Below, piece after piece: positions 53,874 to 62,918 of a stretch of 64,000 nucleotides of DNA. Origin of the DNA: Streptomyces sp. NBC_00271. GTDB taxonomy: Bacteria; Actinomycetota; Actinomycetes; Streptomycetales; Streptomycetaceae. Below the pieces are notes generated by a model. That model made no database searches, had not been told where the DNA came from, and worked only from the letters and a program-made list of their open reading frames with translations. The first letter of the stretch is position 1. Every line of letters begins with the position of its first letter. The translations under genes and the position numbers were made by a program. The DNA lies in contig NZ_CP108070.1 of assembly GCF_036178845.1 (NCBI RefSeq), positions 2,294,001 through 2,358,000 on the forward strand, given 5' to 3'.

Positions 53874-54464
53874 GTGCAGCAGAAGAAGGCCGCCACGCTG
53901 CGCTCGGACGCGCAACGCAATCGCGAGCGCATTCTCGAGGTGGCCCTGGCCGAGCTGACGCGGTCGGCGGACACCCCGCTCAGCGCGATCGCCAAGAAGG
54001 CGGGGGTCGGGCAAGGGACGTTCTACCGCAACTTCCCCAATCGCGAGGCACTCCTCCTGGAGATCTACCGCCACGAGGTGCAGCAGGTCGCCGACGCCGC
54101 GGCGCAGCTGCTCGAGACGCGTGCGCCGGACCGGGCCCTGCGGGAGTGGATGGACCGCCTCGCCCAGTTCGCCATGACCAAGGTCGGCCTGGCCGAAGCC
54201 CTGCGCGCGACCACCCTCGCGCACGGCACGCTGACCCGGCTGGGGCACGGCGCGATGTCCTCGGCCACCGCGCTGCTCCTGGCGGCGAACGACAAGGCGG
54301 GCAGTATCCGCCCCGGAGTGACCCCCGAGGATTTCTTCCTCTTCATCGCCGGTCTCTGGCAGATCGACGCGGACGGGGACTGGCAGCCGCGCGCCACCCG
54401 CCTTCTGGACCTCGTGATGGACGGTCTGCGGGTGGGCGCGCCGGGTTCCGCGCCGCCCGAGTGA
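53874..54464 (+). CDS. TetR/AcrR-family regulator of the aldehyde oxidoreductase operon
   Basis: 196 residues. The N-terminal HTH is typical: RNRERILEVALAEL, LSAIAKKAGVGQGTFYRNFPNREALLLEIY. The C-terminal ligand domain (REWMDRLAQFAMTKVGLAEAL..., GVTPEDFFLFIAGLWQ) resembles the TetR_C subgroup often found with oxidoreductases. GTG 53874 has GGAGGCC upstream. It is divergent from the Mo-enzyme operon with two identical palindromes between them, so it most likely represses both. Confidence 0.9.
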   Translation: MQQKKAATLRSDAQRNRERILEVALAELTRSADTPLSAIAKKAGVGQGTFYRNFPNREALLLEIYRHEVQQVADAAAQLLETRAPDRALREWMDRLAQFAMTKVGLAEALRATTLAHGTLTRLGHGAMSSATALLLAANDKAGSIRPGVTPEDFFLFIAGLWQIDADGDWQPRATRLLDLVMDGLRVGAPGSAPPE

Positions 54465-54548
54465 GCCGAGCCGCTGCCTGCGGGCTGCGGGCGGGAGCGG
54501 GAGCGGCGGGCCGTCGTCACTGACAGCCGCTCCTACGCGCACGACGAA

Positions 54549-54582
54549 GCCGTCCGCCTGTAACTCCCCCCTGGCGGACGGC
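54549..54582 (+). terminator. Hairpin terminator after the TetR gene
   Basis: A 10-bp perfect stem (GCCGTCCGCC at 54549-54558 pairing with 54573-54582), extendable by further partly paired bases on both sides, 85 bp after the stop codon. Confidence 0.65.
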
Positions 54583-54655
54583 TCGTGTCGCGGTGTTCAG
54601 AGATCGGAATCGGTGTCGGCGACGTAAGTGTCCTGGGCCGCTGGACGACACCCGC

Positions 54656-54704
54656 TGGGGCGGGCGACGGGATTCGAACCCGCGTTTCTCTCTTGACAGG
54701 AGAA
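54656..54704 (-). tRNA. tRNA 3' half (Asp GTC-like), 5' half missing
   Basis: On the minus strand: anticodon stem TTCTC/GAGAG (one G-T pair) around loop CTGTCAA, giving anticodon GTC (plus 54695-54697), a 4-base variable region, a T-arm GCGGG-TTCGAAT-CCCGT, then a 7-base acceptor strand CGCCCGC, one discriminator base and an encoded CCA. Upstream, no D-arm or matching 5' acceptor strand (GCGGGCG) is found, so only about 50 bases of a tRNA remain. Such 3' halves are typical attachment-site remnants of integrated elements. The rest of the 54465-54830 gap holds only the terminator above. Confidence 0.5.
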
Positions 54705-54830
54705 GTAGCCGAAACCTTCGCACCTGAACGAGTTCACTGTAGTGGTCACCGCGGTCGTGCTCACCTGGTTTCCGGCGTGCGGCAGACGCGTGCCGGGGCG
54801 TTGTCAGTGGTGGCGTGCAGGATGGCGGGT

Positions 54831-56927
54831 ATGACAACACCAGCCGCAGTGATCGTGGATGCCGCCGCCTACGCGCAGGCGGTCGAGGACGCCGTGAAGG
54901 CTTCGGCCGCCTACTACGCGGGCGGCACGTCGGTACTGGACGACGACACCTACGACCGGCTCGTGCGCGGCATCGCGGCGTGGGAGTCCGCTCATCCCGA
55001 CGAGGTGCTGCCCGACTCACCGACCGGGAAGGTCGCCGGTGGCGCCGTGGAGGGCGATGTCCCGCACACGGTTCCCATGTTGAGCCTGGACAACGTGTTC
55101 TCGCCGGAGGAGTTCACCGCCTGGACCGCGTCACTGGCCCGGCGGATCGGCCATGACGTCACCCGCTTCGGTGTCGAGCCGAAGCTCGACGGGCTCGCGA
55201 TCGCCGCCCGATACACCCGTGGTCGCCTCACCCGGCTGATCACCCGTGGTGACGGGACGGCCGGGGAGGACGTCTCGCACGCCATCGGCACCGTCGAAGG
55301 CCTCCCGGCCGAACTCGCCGAGCCGGTCACGGTGGAGGTGCGCGGCGAAGTCCTGATGACCACCGCCCAGTTCGAGCACGCCAACGAGGTGCGCACCGCG
55401 CACGGCGGCCAGCCGTTCGCGAACCCGCGCAACGCCGCGGCGGGCACACTGCGCGCCAAGGACCGCGCCTACACCGTGCCGATGACCTTCTTCGGCTATG
55501 CCCTGCTGCCGCTGCCCGGCACCGAGGAGGCCCTCGCGGCACGGCTGGGCGAGGCCGCGCACAGCGAGCTGATGGCCCGGTGCGCCGAGCTCGGCGTGAA
55601 CACCACCGCCGCCACCGCCGTGCCCGGGACCACGGCGGAGACCGCCGAGCAGGTCCTGGCCCGGGTGAAGGAGATCGCCGCGCTTCGGGCGGAGTTGCCG
55701 TTCGGGATCGACGGGATAGTCGTCAAGGCCGACCTCGCCGCCGATCAGGAGGCCGCCGGATCCGGTTCGCGTGCACCGCGCTGGGCGATCGCCTACAAGC
55801 TGCCGGCCGTGGAGAAGATCACCCGGCTGCTGGAGGTGGAGTGGAACGTGGGCCGCACCGGCATCATCGCTCCGCGCGCGGTCCTCGAACCGGTCGATAT
55901 CGACGGCTCCACCATCACCTACGCCACCCTCCACAACCCTGCCGACATCACCCGCCGCGACCTGCGTCTGGGCGACCATGTGATGGTCCACCGCGCCGGG
56001 GACGTCATTCCCCGCGTCGAAGCCCCCGTCGCCCATCTGCGCACCGGCGAGGAGCGGCCGATCGTCTTCCCCGAGGTGTGCCCGCGGTGCGGCTCCGCCA
56101 TCGACACCAGCGAGCAGCGCTGGCGCTGCGAGAACGGCCGCAACTGTCATCTGGTCGCCGCCCTCTCGTACGCCGCCGGCCGCGACCAGCTCGACATCGA
56201 GGGCCTGGGCCACACCCGTGTCGTCCAGCTCGTCGAGGCCGGCCTGGTCGCCGATCTGGCCGACGTGTTCGCCCTCACGCGCGACCAGCTCCTCGCCCTG
56301 GAACGGATGGGCGAGACCAGCACCGACAATCTCCTCGCGGCGATCGGCGCGGCCAAGGGGCAGCCGTTGTCGCGGGTCCTGTGCGCGCTCGGCGTCCGCG
56401 GTACGGGCCGCTCCATGTCCCGTCGTATCGCCCGGTACTTCGCCACCATGGACCACATCCGTGCCGCCGACGCGGAAGCGATGCAGCGGGTCGAGGGCAT
56501 CGGCACGGAGAAGGCCCCGTCCATCGTGGCCGAACTCGCCGAACTCGCCCCGCTCATCGACAAGCTCGCCGCGGCCGGGGTCAACATGACCGAGCCCGGT
56601 GCCACTCCGCCCGTCGCCGCCGACGACACCGACACCGGCGCCGATACCGGCGCCCAGGGCGCGGAGCCGGCGGGCGGGCCGCTGACCGGGATGGCGGTCG
56701 TCGTCACCGGAGCCATGACCGGCCCGCTGGAGAAGCTCAGCCGCAACCAGATGAACGAACTCATCGAGCGCGCCGGTGGCCGCTCCTCCTCCAGCGTCTC
56801 CAAGAAGACCACGCTGGTCGTCGCCGGCGAAGGCGCCGGATCCAAGCGTGCCAAGGCCGAGGACCTCGGCATCCGGCTGGTCACCCCCGACGAGTTCGCG
56901 ACCATGGTCGCCGACTACGTCGACTGA
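54831..56927 (+). CDS. Second NAD-dependent DNA ligase (LigA-like paralogue)
   Basis: 698 residues. Catalytic Lys in [14 protein letters not shown]; adenylation-domain blocks [31 protein letters not shown] and [10 protein letters not shown] fold [22 protein letters not shown]; a four-Cys zinc finger (CPRCGS...RCENGRNC); helix-hairpin-helix region; BRCT domain ([22 protein letters not shown]). Domain Ia is present but diverged ([17 protein letters not shown]). The enzyme joins nicks with NAD. The sequence is unlike the usual housekeeping LigA of Streptomyces in the N-terminal and post-adenylation regions, so it is probably an accessory copy. ATG 54831 has AGGATGG upstream. It lies beside a tRNA 3' half. 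Confidence 0.85.
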   Translation: MTTPAAVIVDAAAYAQAVEDAVKASAAYYAGGTSVLDDDTYDRLVRGIAAWESAHPDEVLPDSPTGKVAGGAVEGDVPHTVPMLSLDNVFSPEEFTAWTASLARRIGHDVTRFGVEPKLDGLAIAARYTRGRLTRLITRGDGTAGEDVSHAIGTVEGLPAELAEPVTVEVRGEVLMTTAQFEHANEVRTAHGGQPFANPRNAAAGTLRAKDRAYTVPMTFFGYALLPLPGTEEALAARLGEAAHSELMARCAELGVNTTAATAVPGTTAETAEQVLARVKEIAALRAELPFGIDGIVVKADLAADQEAAGSGSRAPRWAIAYKLPAVEKITRLLEVEWNVGRTGIIAPRAVLEPVDIDGSTITYATLHNPADITRRDLRLGDHVMVHRAGDVIPRVEAPVAHLRTGEERPIVFPEVCPRCGSAIDTSEQRWRCENGRNCHLVAALSYAAGRDQLDIEGLGHTRVVQLVEAGLVADLADVFALTRDQLLALERMGETSTDNLLAAIGAAKGQPLSRVLCALGVRGTGRSMSRRIARYFATMDHIRAADAEAMQRVEGIGTEKAPSIVAELAELAPLIDKLAAAGVNMTEPGATPPVAADDTDTGADTGAQGAEPAGGPLTGMAVVVTGAMTGPLEKLSRNQMNELIERAGGRSSSSVSKKTTLVVAGEGAGSKRAKAEDLGIRLVTPDEFATMVADYVD

Positions 56928-57023
56928 AGGGCGGCGACGACTCGGCCGCTACTTCGCCACCGGCGCCGGCCGAGGGGCCCTGAGACCAGGGGGACCCGAG
57001 GAGCCCTGGAGAGCCCCCTAGGC

Positions 57024-58388
57024 CTACGCGCCGCTCGCGTCGAGCATGTCCTCGCGCTCGACGATCTTCACGCGTTCCCGGCCCTGCGGTTCACCCAGCG
57101 CCTTCTCCGCGGCGTCCAGGCGGTACCAGCCCTCCCAGGTGGTGAAGCGGACGTCCCGCTCGCCGAGGAACGCGTCCACGGCCTCCGGGTCGGGCGAGCC
57201 GGGCGTGTGCAGACGTCCGTTCGCGTGGTCGTCCAGCAGGCTCGCGACGGTCTCGTTGGCGTCGCCCTTGGTGTGGCCGATCAGACCCACGGGCCCGCGT
57301 CGGATCCAGCCGGTGACGTACGTCGACTGCAGGTGCTCGCCGGTCTCCTCGATCACCCGGCCGCCCTGGTCCGGGACCGTGCCCGACTCGGCGTCCCAGG
57401 GGAGCTTGGGCAGTTCGTCGGACAGGTAGCCCACGGCGCGGTAGACCGCACCGAGGTCCCAGTCCTTGTACTCGCCGGTTCCCTTGACGTTGCCGGTGCC
57501 GTCGAGGGCGGTGCGCTCGGTGCGCAGGCCCACGACCTGGCCGTTCTCGCCGAGGATCTCGGTCGGGGACTCGAAGAAGTGCAGGAACAGCTTGTGCGGG
57601 CGGTCACCGGTGTCGCGGATGGCCCAGTTCTCCAGGGTCTTGGCGACCATGTCGGCCTGCTTGTTGCCGCGCCGGGTCGCGATCGAGCCCTCGTCGTAGT
57701 CGATGTCCTCGGGGTCGACGATGACCTCGATGTTCGGGGAGTGGTCCAGTTCCCGCAGCTCCATCGGGCTGAACTTCGCCTGCGCCGGACCGCGGCGGCC
57801 GAAGACGTGGACCTCCAGGGCCTTGTTGGCCTTGAGGCCGTCGTAGACGTTCTGCGGGATCTCGGTCGGCAGCAGTTCGTCGGCGGTCTTGGCGAGGATG
57901 CGGGCGACGTCGAGCGCGACGTTGCCGACGCCGAGGACGGCGACCTTCTCCGCTTCGAGCGGCCAGGTCCGTGCCACGTCCGGGTGACCGTCGTACCAGG
58001 AGACGAAGTCCGCGGCACCGTACGAGCCGTCGAGGCCGATGCCGGGTATGTCGAGGGCCCGGTCGGCCGTCGCCCCCGTGGAGAAGATCACGGCGTCGTA
58101 GAAGGTGCGCAGATCGTCGAGGTTGATGTCCCCGGGGTAGTCGACATTGCCGAAGAGACGTATCTGGGGCTTGTCGAGCACCTGGTGCAGGGCCGTGATG
58201 ATGCCCTTGATCCGCGGGTGGTCGGGGGCCACGCCGTAACGGATCAGGCCGAAGGGGGCCGGCATCCGTTCGAAGAGGTCGATGGACACACCGGGCTCGA
58301 CCGCAACTGCGGACTTCAGCAGCGCGTCGGCAGCGTAGATCCCGGCGGGGCCGGCTCCGACAATGGCTACCCGCAGAGGGCGAGGCAT
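57024..58388 (-). CDS. Ferredoxin/flavodoxin-NADP+ reductase, FprA type
   Basis: 454 residues of the glutathione-reductase-like FNR family (as in mycobacterial FprA): FAD motif VAIVGAGPAGIYAADALL, RYGVAPDHPRIKG, VIFSTGATADRALDIPG, second dinucleotide motif VAVLGVGNVALDVARIL, and WIRRGPVGLIGHTKGDANETVASLL. It passes electrons between NADPH and ferredoxins. ATG 58388 with GAAGGGAA upstream. The iron box about 50 bp upstream indicates control by iron; such reductases supply P450s and possibly the NOS encoded in this window. Confidence 0.9.
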   Translation of the reverse strand: MPRPLRVAIVGAGPAGIYAADALLKSAVAVEPGVSIDLFERMPAPFGLIRYGVAPDHPRIKGIITALHQVLDKPQIRLFGNVDYPGDINLDDLRTFYDAVIFSTGATADRALDIPGIGLDGSYGAADFVSWYDGHPDVARTWPLEAEKVAVLGVGNVALDVARILAKTADELLPTEIPQNVYDGLKANKALEVHVFGRRGPAQAKFSPMELRELDHSPNIEVIVDPEDIDYDEGSIATRRGNKQADMVAKTLENWAIRDTGDRPHKLFLHFFESPTEILGENGQVVGLRTERTALDGTGNVKGTGEYKDWDLGAVYRAVGYLSDELPKLPWDAESGTVPDQGGRVIEETGEHLQSTYVTGWIRRGPVGLIGHTKGDANETVASLLDDHANGRLHTPGSPDPEAVDAFLGERDVRFTTWEGWYRLDAAEKALGEPQGRERVKIVEREDMLDASGA

Positions 58389-58434
58389 GATCAGGTTCCC
58401 TTCGAACGGTGGCAGGGTGGCTCGTCGGGAAGCC

Positions 58435-58453
58435 TAAACTAAGGCAAACCTTA
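58435..58453 (-). promoter_or_regulatory. Iron box upstream of the ferredoxin-NADP reductase
   Basis: TAAACTAAGGCAAACCTTA matches the IdeR/DmdR consensus TWAGGTWAGSCTWACCTWA at 16 of 19 positions, and contains the perfect inverted repeat ACTAAGG-CAAA-CCTTAGT. It sits 47 bp upstream of the start codon. Confidence 0.8.
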
Positions 58454-58548
58454 GTCAGTAGCCGGGTTGGATCTATGACCCCATAAGCCGATCTTATGAC
58501 CCGCCGCCGGGGAGCACGGGCCTCGGAATCGGGGGCAAACTGGGATAT

Positions 58549-59751
58549 GTGGATGTCCGGCGTGTGTCAGTGGACCGCCTCGTGGAGCAGCCGTCGGGCC
58601 GCGGACTGGTGGCAATCCCACTCGCGCTGATCGTAGTGATCACTGTGGTGGACCTCCACTCCCCGACCAACGTCCACCTGGGTCCGTTGCTGGTCATCGC
58701 CCCCGCCCTCACCGCCTCCCTGGCCGGGCCACGACTGACCGCGGTCGTGGGGGCGCTGGCCGTGGCCGCCCAGATCTTCATCGCGGTGTTCCACGGCGGA
58801 CTGACCACCGCCAACCACGTCGCACAGATCATCGCCCTGACCGTGCTCTCCGCGCTGGTGGTCTTCGTCTGCCATGTACGCGAGCGGCGTGCCCGGGAGC
58901 TGAGCCGGGCACGGTCGGTGGCCGAGACGGCGCAGCGGGTCCTGCTGCGCCCGCCGCCCCGCCGGATCGGGCCCTTGCGCGTGGCCTGGCTGTACCTGGC
59001 CGCCGAGGACGAGACGCAGATCGGCGGCGACCTGTTCGCGGTCTCCCGCGCCGCCCAGGCCTCCACGCGGGTGATCATCGGAGACGTACGCGGCAAGGGT
59101 CTGGCCTCCATCGGCGAGGCCTCGGTGGTACTCGGCTCGTTCCGAGAGGGCGCTCACCGGTACGCCACCCTGCCCGAACTCACGGCGGCACTGGAGGTCA
59201 GCGTGTGCCGCGACCTGGAGGACGTGGCCGACACCGAGCACGACCCGGGCGAGCACTTCATCACCGCGCTCGTGCTCGACATCCCCGACGAGGGGCCGGA
59301 CGCCTGGATGATCACCTGCGGTCACCCACCGCCTCTCCTGCTGCGCAACCAGGAGGTCACGGTCCTGCACCCGCGCCACCCCCTCCCGCCGCTGGGCATG
59401 TGCGAGCTGCCCGCCGCGAGCCACCGACCCGACCCGTTCACCTTCGAAACCGGTGACATCCTCCTGCTCTACACCGACGGCGTCATCGAAGCCCGCTCAC
59501 CGTCGGGCGTCTTCTACCCGCTCCTCGAGCGGGTCGCCTCCTTTCCCGTCTCCAGCCCCGAAGCCCTGATGCGGAACATCCACGACGACCTCCTCGCGCA
59601 TGTCGGCGACCATCCCGGCGACGACGCCGCCCTCCTGATCATCGAACGCATCGCCTCGCACCACCCGCATCGACCGCATTTCGCCACCCGTTCCGTCGAC
59701 GGCCACCACCGGCTCCATCCCACCGGATCGCCCTCGTCGGCGGAACGCTGA
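58549..59751 (+). CDS. Membrane SpoIIE-type PP2C phosphatase
   Basis: 400 residues. N-terminal membrane segments (about 20-110; LVAIPLALIVVITVVDL, LTASLAGPRLTAVVGALAVAAQIFIAVFHGG, IIALTVLSALVVFVCHVRERR) are followed by a SpoIIE phosphatase domain. Metal motifs are IGGDLFAV and VIIGDVRGKG, and the late LLLYTDGVIEAR carries the third Asp. It probably dephosphorylates an anti-anti-sigma factor; the target is not encoded nearby. GTG 58549 is the first start in frame; the ribosome binding site is weak. Confidence 0.85.
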   Translation: MDVRRVSVDRLVEQPSGRGLVAIPLALIVVITVVDLHSPTNVHLGPLLVIAPALTASLAGPRLTAVVGALAVAAQIFIAVFHGGLTTANHVAQIIALTVLSALVVFVCHVRERRARELSRARSVAETAQRVLLRPPPRRIGPLRVAWLYLAAEDETQIGGDLFAVSRAAQASTRVIIGDVRGKGLASIGEASVVLGSFREGAHRYATLPELTAALEVSVCRDLEDVADTEHDPGEHFITALVLDIPDEGPDAWMITCGHPPPLLLRNQEVTVLHPRHPLPPLGMCELPAASHRPDPFTFETGDILLLYTDGVIEARSPSGVFYPLLERVASFPVSSPEALMRNIHDDLLAHVGDHPGDDAALLIIERIASHHPHRPHFATRSVDGHHRLHPTGSPSSAER

Positions 59752-59753
59752 CC

Positions 59754-59984
59754 TCACTCCCGGGCCATGTCCGACTCCGCCGCGCTCGCCGCGGAATCGG
59801 CGTCGTCGACGAGTTTCCGCAGGTGACCGAGGTCCGCGGAGGAGGTGGGCGCGGGCTGCCGAGTGGTCTGCGTGCCCTGTGCGGACTGTGTGCTGTGCGT
59901 GCTCTGTGCGCTCCCGCCGTGGCCGCATCCGGCCAGGAACAGCAGGGCGGCCAGTACGGCCGGCACGGTGTGGCGCGCGCGCAT
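59754..59984 (-). CDS. Small lipoprotein
   Basis: 76 residues: MRARHTVPAVLAALLFLAGCGHGG has a lipobox (LAGC) for lipid anchoring. The rest is Ser/Thr/Gln-rich with an acidic C-terminal helix (LGHLRKLVDDADSAASAAESDMARE). Its ATG overlaps the stop of the upstream secreted protein (ATGA), so the two are translated together. Confidence 0.75.
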   Translation of the reverse strand: MRARHTVPAVLAALLFLAGCGHGGSAQSTHSTQSAQGTQTTRQPAPTSSADLGHLRKLVDDADSAASAAESDMARE

Positions 59985-60382
59985 CAGTTCGTACGACCGT
60001 TGTCGTGGGCGCCGCACCACTTCTCGACGTCGGCCAGGTCCTTCTTGCGGGTCTCCAGGGTGGGGACCAGGGAACGCCGGACGGTGAGCCGGTCGTTCAG
60101 GTAGGTCTCGATCTGGGTGTGCCCCGCGGACTTGGCGTTCGCCACCCGCTGCTCGAGACGGGCGATGGAACCACGCTGGGAAGCGTCCGCGCGCAGCCGG
60201 GTGAGGATCCGGTCGATCCGCCGGTCGATCTTCGGCGCGCGCTTGCAGAGCGCCGCCGCGCCGTCACCCGTGGGGGTGCCGGACGGCGCGGGTGTCGCGG
60301 CGTCGGCCGTGGCGGCGCCGAACAGCGATCCGGCGGCGACCAACGAGACGACCGAGATCACGGTCTTCCTGGTGCTTGGCAT
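59984..60382 (-). CDS. Small secreted coiled-coil protein
   Basis: 132 residues. Signal peptide MPSTRKTVISVVSLVAAGSLFGAATADAA, then a helical region of about 85 residues (KIDRRIDRILTRLRAD, IARLEQRVANAKSAG, IETYLNDRLTVRRSLVPTLETRKKDLADVEKWCG) that looks coiled-coil. Two Cys (CKRAP and EKWCG) could form a disulfide. Coupled by ATGA to the lipoprotein gene. It follows the histidine-kinase gene by 47 bp on the same strand, suggesting that the two-component system controls or senses these exported products. Confidence 0.75.
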   Translation of the reverse strand: MPSTRKTVISVVSLVAAGSLFGAATADAATPAPSGTPTGDGAAALCKRAPKIDRRIDRILTRLRADASQRGSIARLEQRVANAKSAGHTQIETYLNDRLTVRRSLVPTLETRKKDLADVEKWCGAHDNGRTN

Positions 60383-60429
60383 GACGAACTCCTCCGCGTT
60401 CACGGGCGACTGCCCTCTCGCCGGGAAAG

Positions 60430-61914
60430 CTAGGAGCCGTCTTTGTGGAATTCTTGTGGCCGGTCGGCGGTCGTGATCATCCAGTTGCGCGGGAGCGGAA
60501 GCGTGGCCCCCGTGTCCGCGGTGCCGTCGCTCAGCGGCAGGGTGACCTCGACGCGGGTGCCCGGACCCATGGGCCGGTCCAGTACCCGGATCCCGCCCCG
60601 GTGCAGGGCGATCTGCTGGGCGACCAGGGTCAGTCCGAGGCCGGAGCCGGGGCTGTCCGGTCGGCGGCGGAAGCGTGCGAAGACCTCGGTGCGCAGCGCG
60701 GGCGGGATCCCGGGTCCCCGGTCTTCGACGACGAGGAGCGCGTCGGCGCCGCTCGCGCGCAAGGTCACCTCGACCTGCAGGGGCTGCCCGTCCGCGTGTC
60801 CGTGGACCAGGGCGTTGACGAGCAAGTTGTCCACCAGGCTCCGCAGTCCCGCCTCCCAGCCGTGTACGCGCAGCCCCGGTGCGCAGTGGCCGACCACCCG
60901 TGCGTGCGGATGGCGTCGCCGCTGGTCCTCCGTGCTCGCCTCGACGAGGTCGGCGAGGTCGACGGGGCCGAAGGCGTCCGCCTCGACGAGGTCTCCGCGG
61001 CCGAGGTCGCGCAGCATGACGAGGACCCCGAGGAGGCGTGCGTGTTCGCGGCTCAGGTCGTGCAGCACTTCGTCGCGGTCGGGTCCGGCGAGTTCCGGAT
61101 GCTCGGTGAGGATCTCCAGGTTGGTCTGCATGCTCATCAGCGGCGTGCGCAGTTCGTGCGAGGCCGCCGAGGCGAAGGAGCGGGCGGTGGCCAGTGCCTC
61201 GGCGGTCCTGAGCGCCTGCTCGTCGTAGCGTGCCAGGACGGTCTGCAGGGTGTGTGCGAGGTCGTCGACCTCGGCGATCCGCGTCGGGGTGTGATCGAGT
61301 CGGGTGGGACTGGAGCGGGGGTCGAGGCCGCTCGCCCGGCGTTGCAGACGGCGCAGCGGTGTGCTCGCCCGGGTGGCGACGGCCCAGGCGAGCAGCCCGG
61401 ACAGCGGTGCGGCGAGCAGGGCGACGGTCACCGCGCGCCGTCGGACCAGGCGCACCTGGGTGTCGGCGGCGGTGTCGGACGCGAACAGCCACAGGGTGCC
61501 GCGCACGCCGGGGCGCGCCCCCGTCACCCGGGTCGACAGGATCCGCCAGCTCCTGCCGTCGGCACGGAGGGTGACCGGCACGGGCGCCCTGGCGGGCAGC
61601 GCCACGTCGGCCGCCGGTTGCGGGCCGCCCGTGAAGGTCTCCTCGGGGCCGATCAGCCGTACGCCCACGTCCAGGGCCGAGGTGAACACCCGGCGTTCGC
61701 GGGCCTGCTCCACCGCCGCCGACCGGTCGGCGGCGCTCGCGCGCAGCAGCCCCCGGGCGTCCTTGGCGACGGCCACCGCGCGCTCACGCAGATGCGTGTC
61801 CTGCTGATCGTGCAGATCCGCGGCGACCAGCCGCAGCAGCAGCCAGCCGGTGGCCAGTACCAGTACGGGCACGGTGGCGCCGACGGCCAGGGCGATCCGC
61901 GTGGACAGTCTCAC
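60430..61914 (-). CDS. Two-component sensor histidine kinase
   Basis: 494 residues. One membrane segment (IALAVGATVPVLVLATGWLLL), an extracytoplasmic sensor (about 28-160), a second segment (TVALLAAPLSGLLAWAVA), HAMP, then HisKA with phosphorylated His in SHELRTPLMSMQTNLEIL, and an ATPase domain with N box VDNLLVNALVHG, G1 VEDRGPGIP and G2 GSGLGLTLV. Its GTG overlaps the regulator's TGA (GTGA). Functions with the adjacent regulator; the signal is unknown. Confidence 0.9.
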   Translation of the reverse strand: MRLSTRIALAVGATVPVLVLATGWLLLRLVAADLHDQQDTHLRERAVAVAKDARGLLRASAADRSAAVEQARERRVFTSALDVGVRLIGPEETFTGGPQPAADVALPARAPVPVTLRADGRSWRILSTRVTGARPGVRGTLWLFASDTAADTQVRLVRRRAVTVALLAAPLSGLLAWAVATRASTPLRRLQRRASGLDPRSSPTRLDHTPTRIAEVDDLAHTLQTVLARYDEQALRTAEALATARSFASAASHELRTPLMSMQTNLEILTEHPELAGPDRDEVLHDLSREHARLLGVLVMLRDLGRGDLVEADAFGPVDLADLVEASTEDQRRRHPHARVVGHCAPGLRVHGWEAGLRSLVDNLLVNALVHGHADGQPLQVEVTLRASGADALLVVEDRGPGIPPALRTEVFARFRRRPDSPGSGLGLTLVAQQIALHRGGIRVLDRPMGPGTRVEVTLPLSDGTADTGATLPLPRNWMITTADRPQEFHKDGS

Positions 61915-62615
61915 GGCCGCTCCCGCGGGTCGTCGTCGCGCAGGACGAAGCCCACGCCTCGTACGGTGTGGATGATCCGGGAGCGCCCCGACGTCTCCAG
62001 TTTTCGGCGCAGATAGCTGACGAAGGTGTCCACCGCGTCGGTGCGGACCTCGAAGTCGTAGCCCCATACGCGTTCGAGGAGCTGGTCCCGGCTGAGCACG
62101 ATGCCGGCGTTGCGGGCGAGGAAGTGGAGGAGTTCGAACTCGCGGCGGGTCAGTTCCACCGGCCGCCCGTCGAGGCTCACTCCGCGGGCGGCGGGATCAA
62201 GGAGCAGCCCGCCGGCCCGTACGGTGCCGCTGTCCCGTGGCGGCCTGCGCCGCAGCAGCGCCTCCAGCCGCAGGACCAGCTCCTGCAGGGCGAAGGGCTT
62301 GACGAGGTAGTCGTCGCCGCCCGCCTGCAGGCCCGCGATCCGGTCGGCGGTCTCGTCGAGTGCGGAGAGCATCAGCACGGGTACGTCGTTGTCCTCGTCC
62401 CGCAGTGCCCTGCACACCTCGATGCCGCTGAGGTCGGGCATCGAGATGTCCAGCACGATCACATCCGGCGGCGTCCGCCGGGCCACCGCCAGGGCCGGCC
62501 GGCCCCCGTCGGCCAGGTCCACGGTGAATCCGCCGAGCCTCAGGCCCCGCTCCAGCGAGCGGCGGATCGCCGCGTCGTCGTCCACGACCAGGACACGGCC
62601 GCGCTGCCCACTCAT
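61911..62615 (-). CDS. OmpR/PhoB-type response regulator
   Basis: 234 residues. The receiver domain has the acidic pocket (VLVVDDDAAIRR), phosphorylated Asp (VIVLDISMPDLSG), Thr/Ser (LMLSA) and Lys (YLVKPF). The C-terminal winged helix (about 130-232; VELTRREFELLHFLARNAGIVLSRDQLLERVWG, VDTFVSYLRRKLE) is typical. ATG 62615 has GGGAGGGA about 9 bases upstream. First gene of the pair, coupled to the kinase. Confidence 0.92.
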   Translation of the reverse strand: MSGQRGRVLVVDDDAAIRRSLERGLRLGGFTVDLADGGRPALAVARRTPPDVIVLDISMPDLSGIEVCRALRDEDNDVPVLMLSALDETADRIAGLQAGGDDYLVKPFALQELVLRLEALLRRRPPRDSGTVRAGGLLLDPAARGVSLDGRPVELTRREFELLHFLARNAGIVLSRDQLLERVWGYDFEVRTDAVDTFVSYLRRKLETSGRSRIIHTVRGVGFVLRDDDPRERP

Positions 62616-62918
62616 CACCACTGTCCCTCCCCGCCCCACCCCGGCGTCCTGCCGGGGCCCGCCGCCGCCCATCGTGCATCAGCCGGGACGGTCCCGGCCC
62701 CGAGGGGTGGACCAAGGGTTCGGTGAGAGCCGCCCGGACCGGCCCCGGTCGGCGCGGGCCCTGGCGGAGCGTGGCGGTTGCGCGGGGCCTTACCCGACGG
62801 TTGCATACGACTGTGTCGTCGATGGCCGACCCCGCACGCAGCGAACGACCCGCCGAACCAGGCCTCCGTGCGGCCGGGCCCACCAGGGCCGGACTTCTAC
62901 GACGTCCGTGGAGGAGCG
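62616..62918. other. Divergent promoter region
   Basis: About 303 bp between the response-regulator start and the lipid-kinase start. It holds no gene. TTGCAT/TACGAC around 62800-62820 could be promoter elements for the kinase; no clear regulator binding repeat was seen. Confidence 0.4.

Noticed and set aside
54585..54830. N-terminal extension of the DNA ligase containing a GDGIRTR peptide
   Set aside because: That peptide is the familiar product of translating a tRNA T-arm backwards; the stretch is the tRNA 3' half and intergenic DNA. The ligase starts at 54831.
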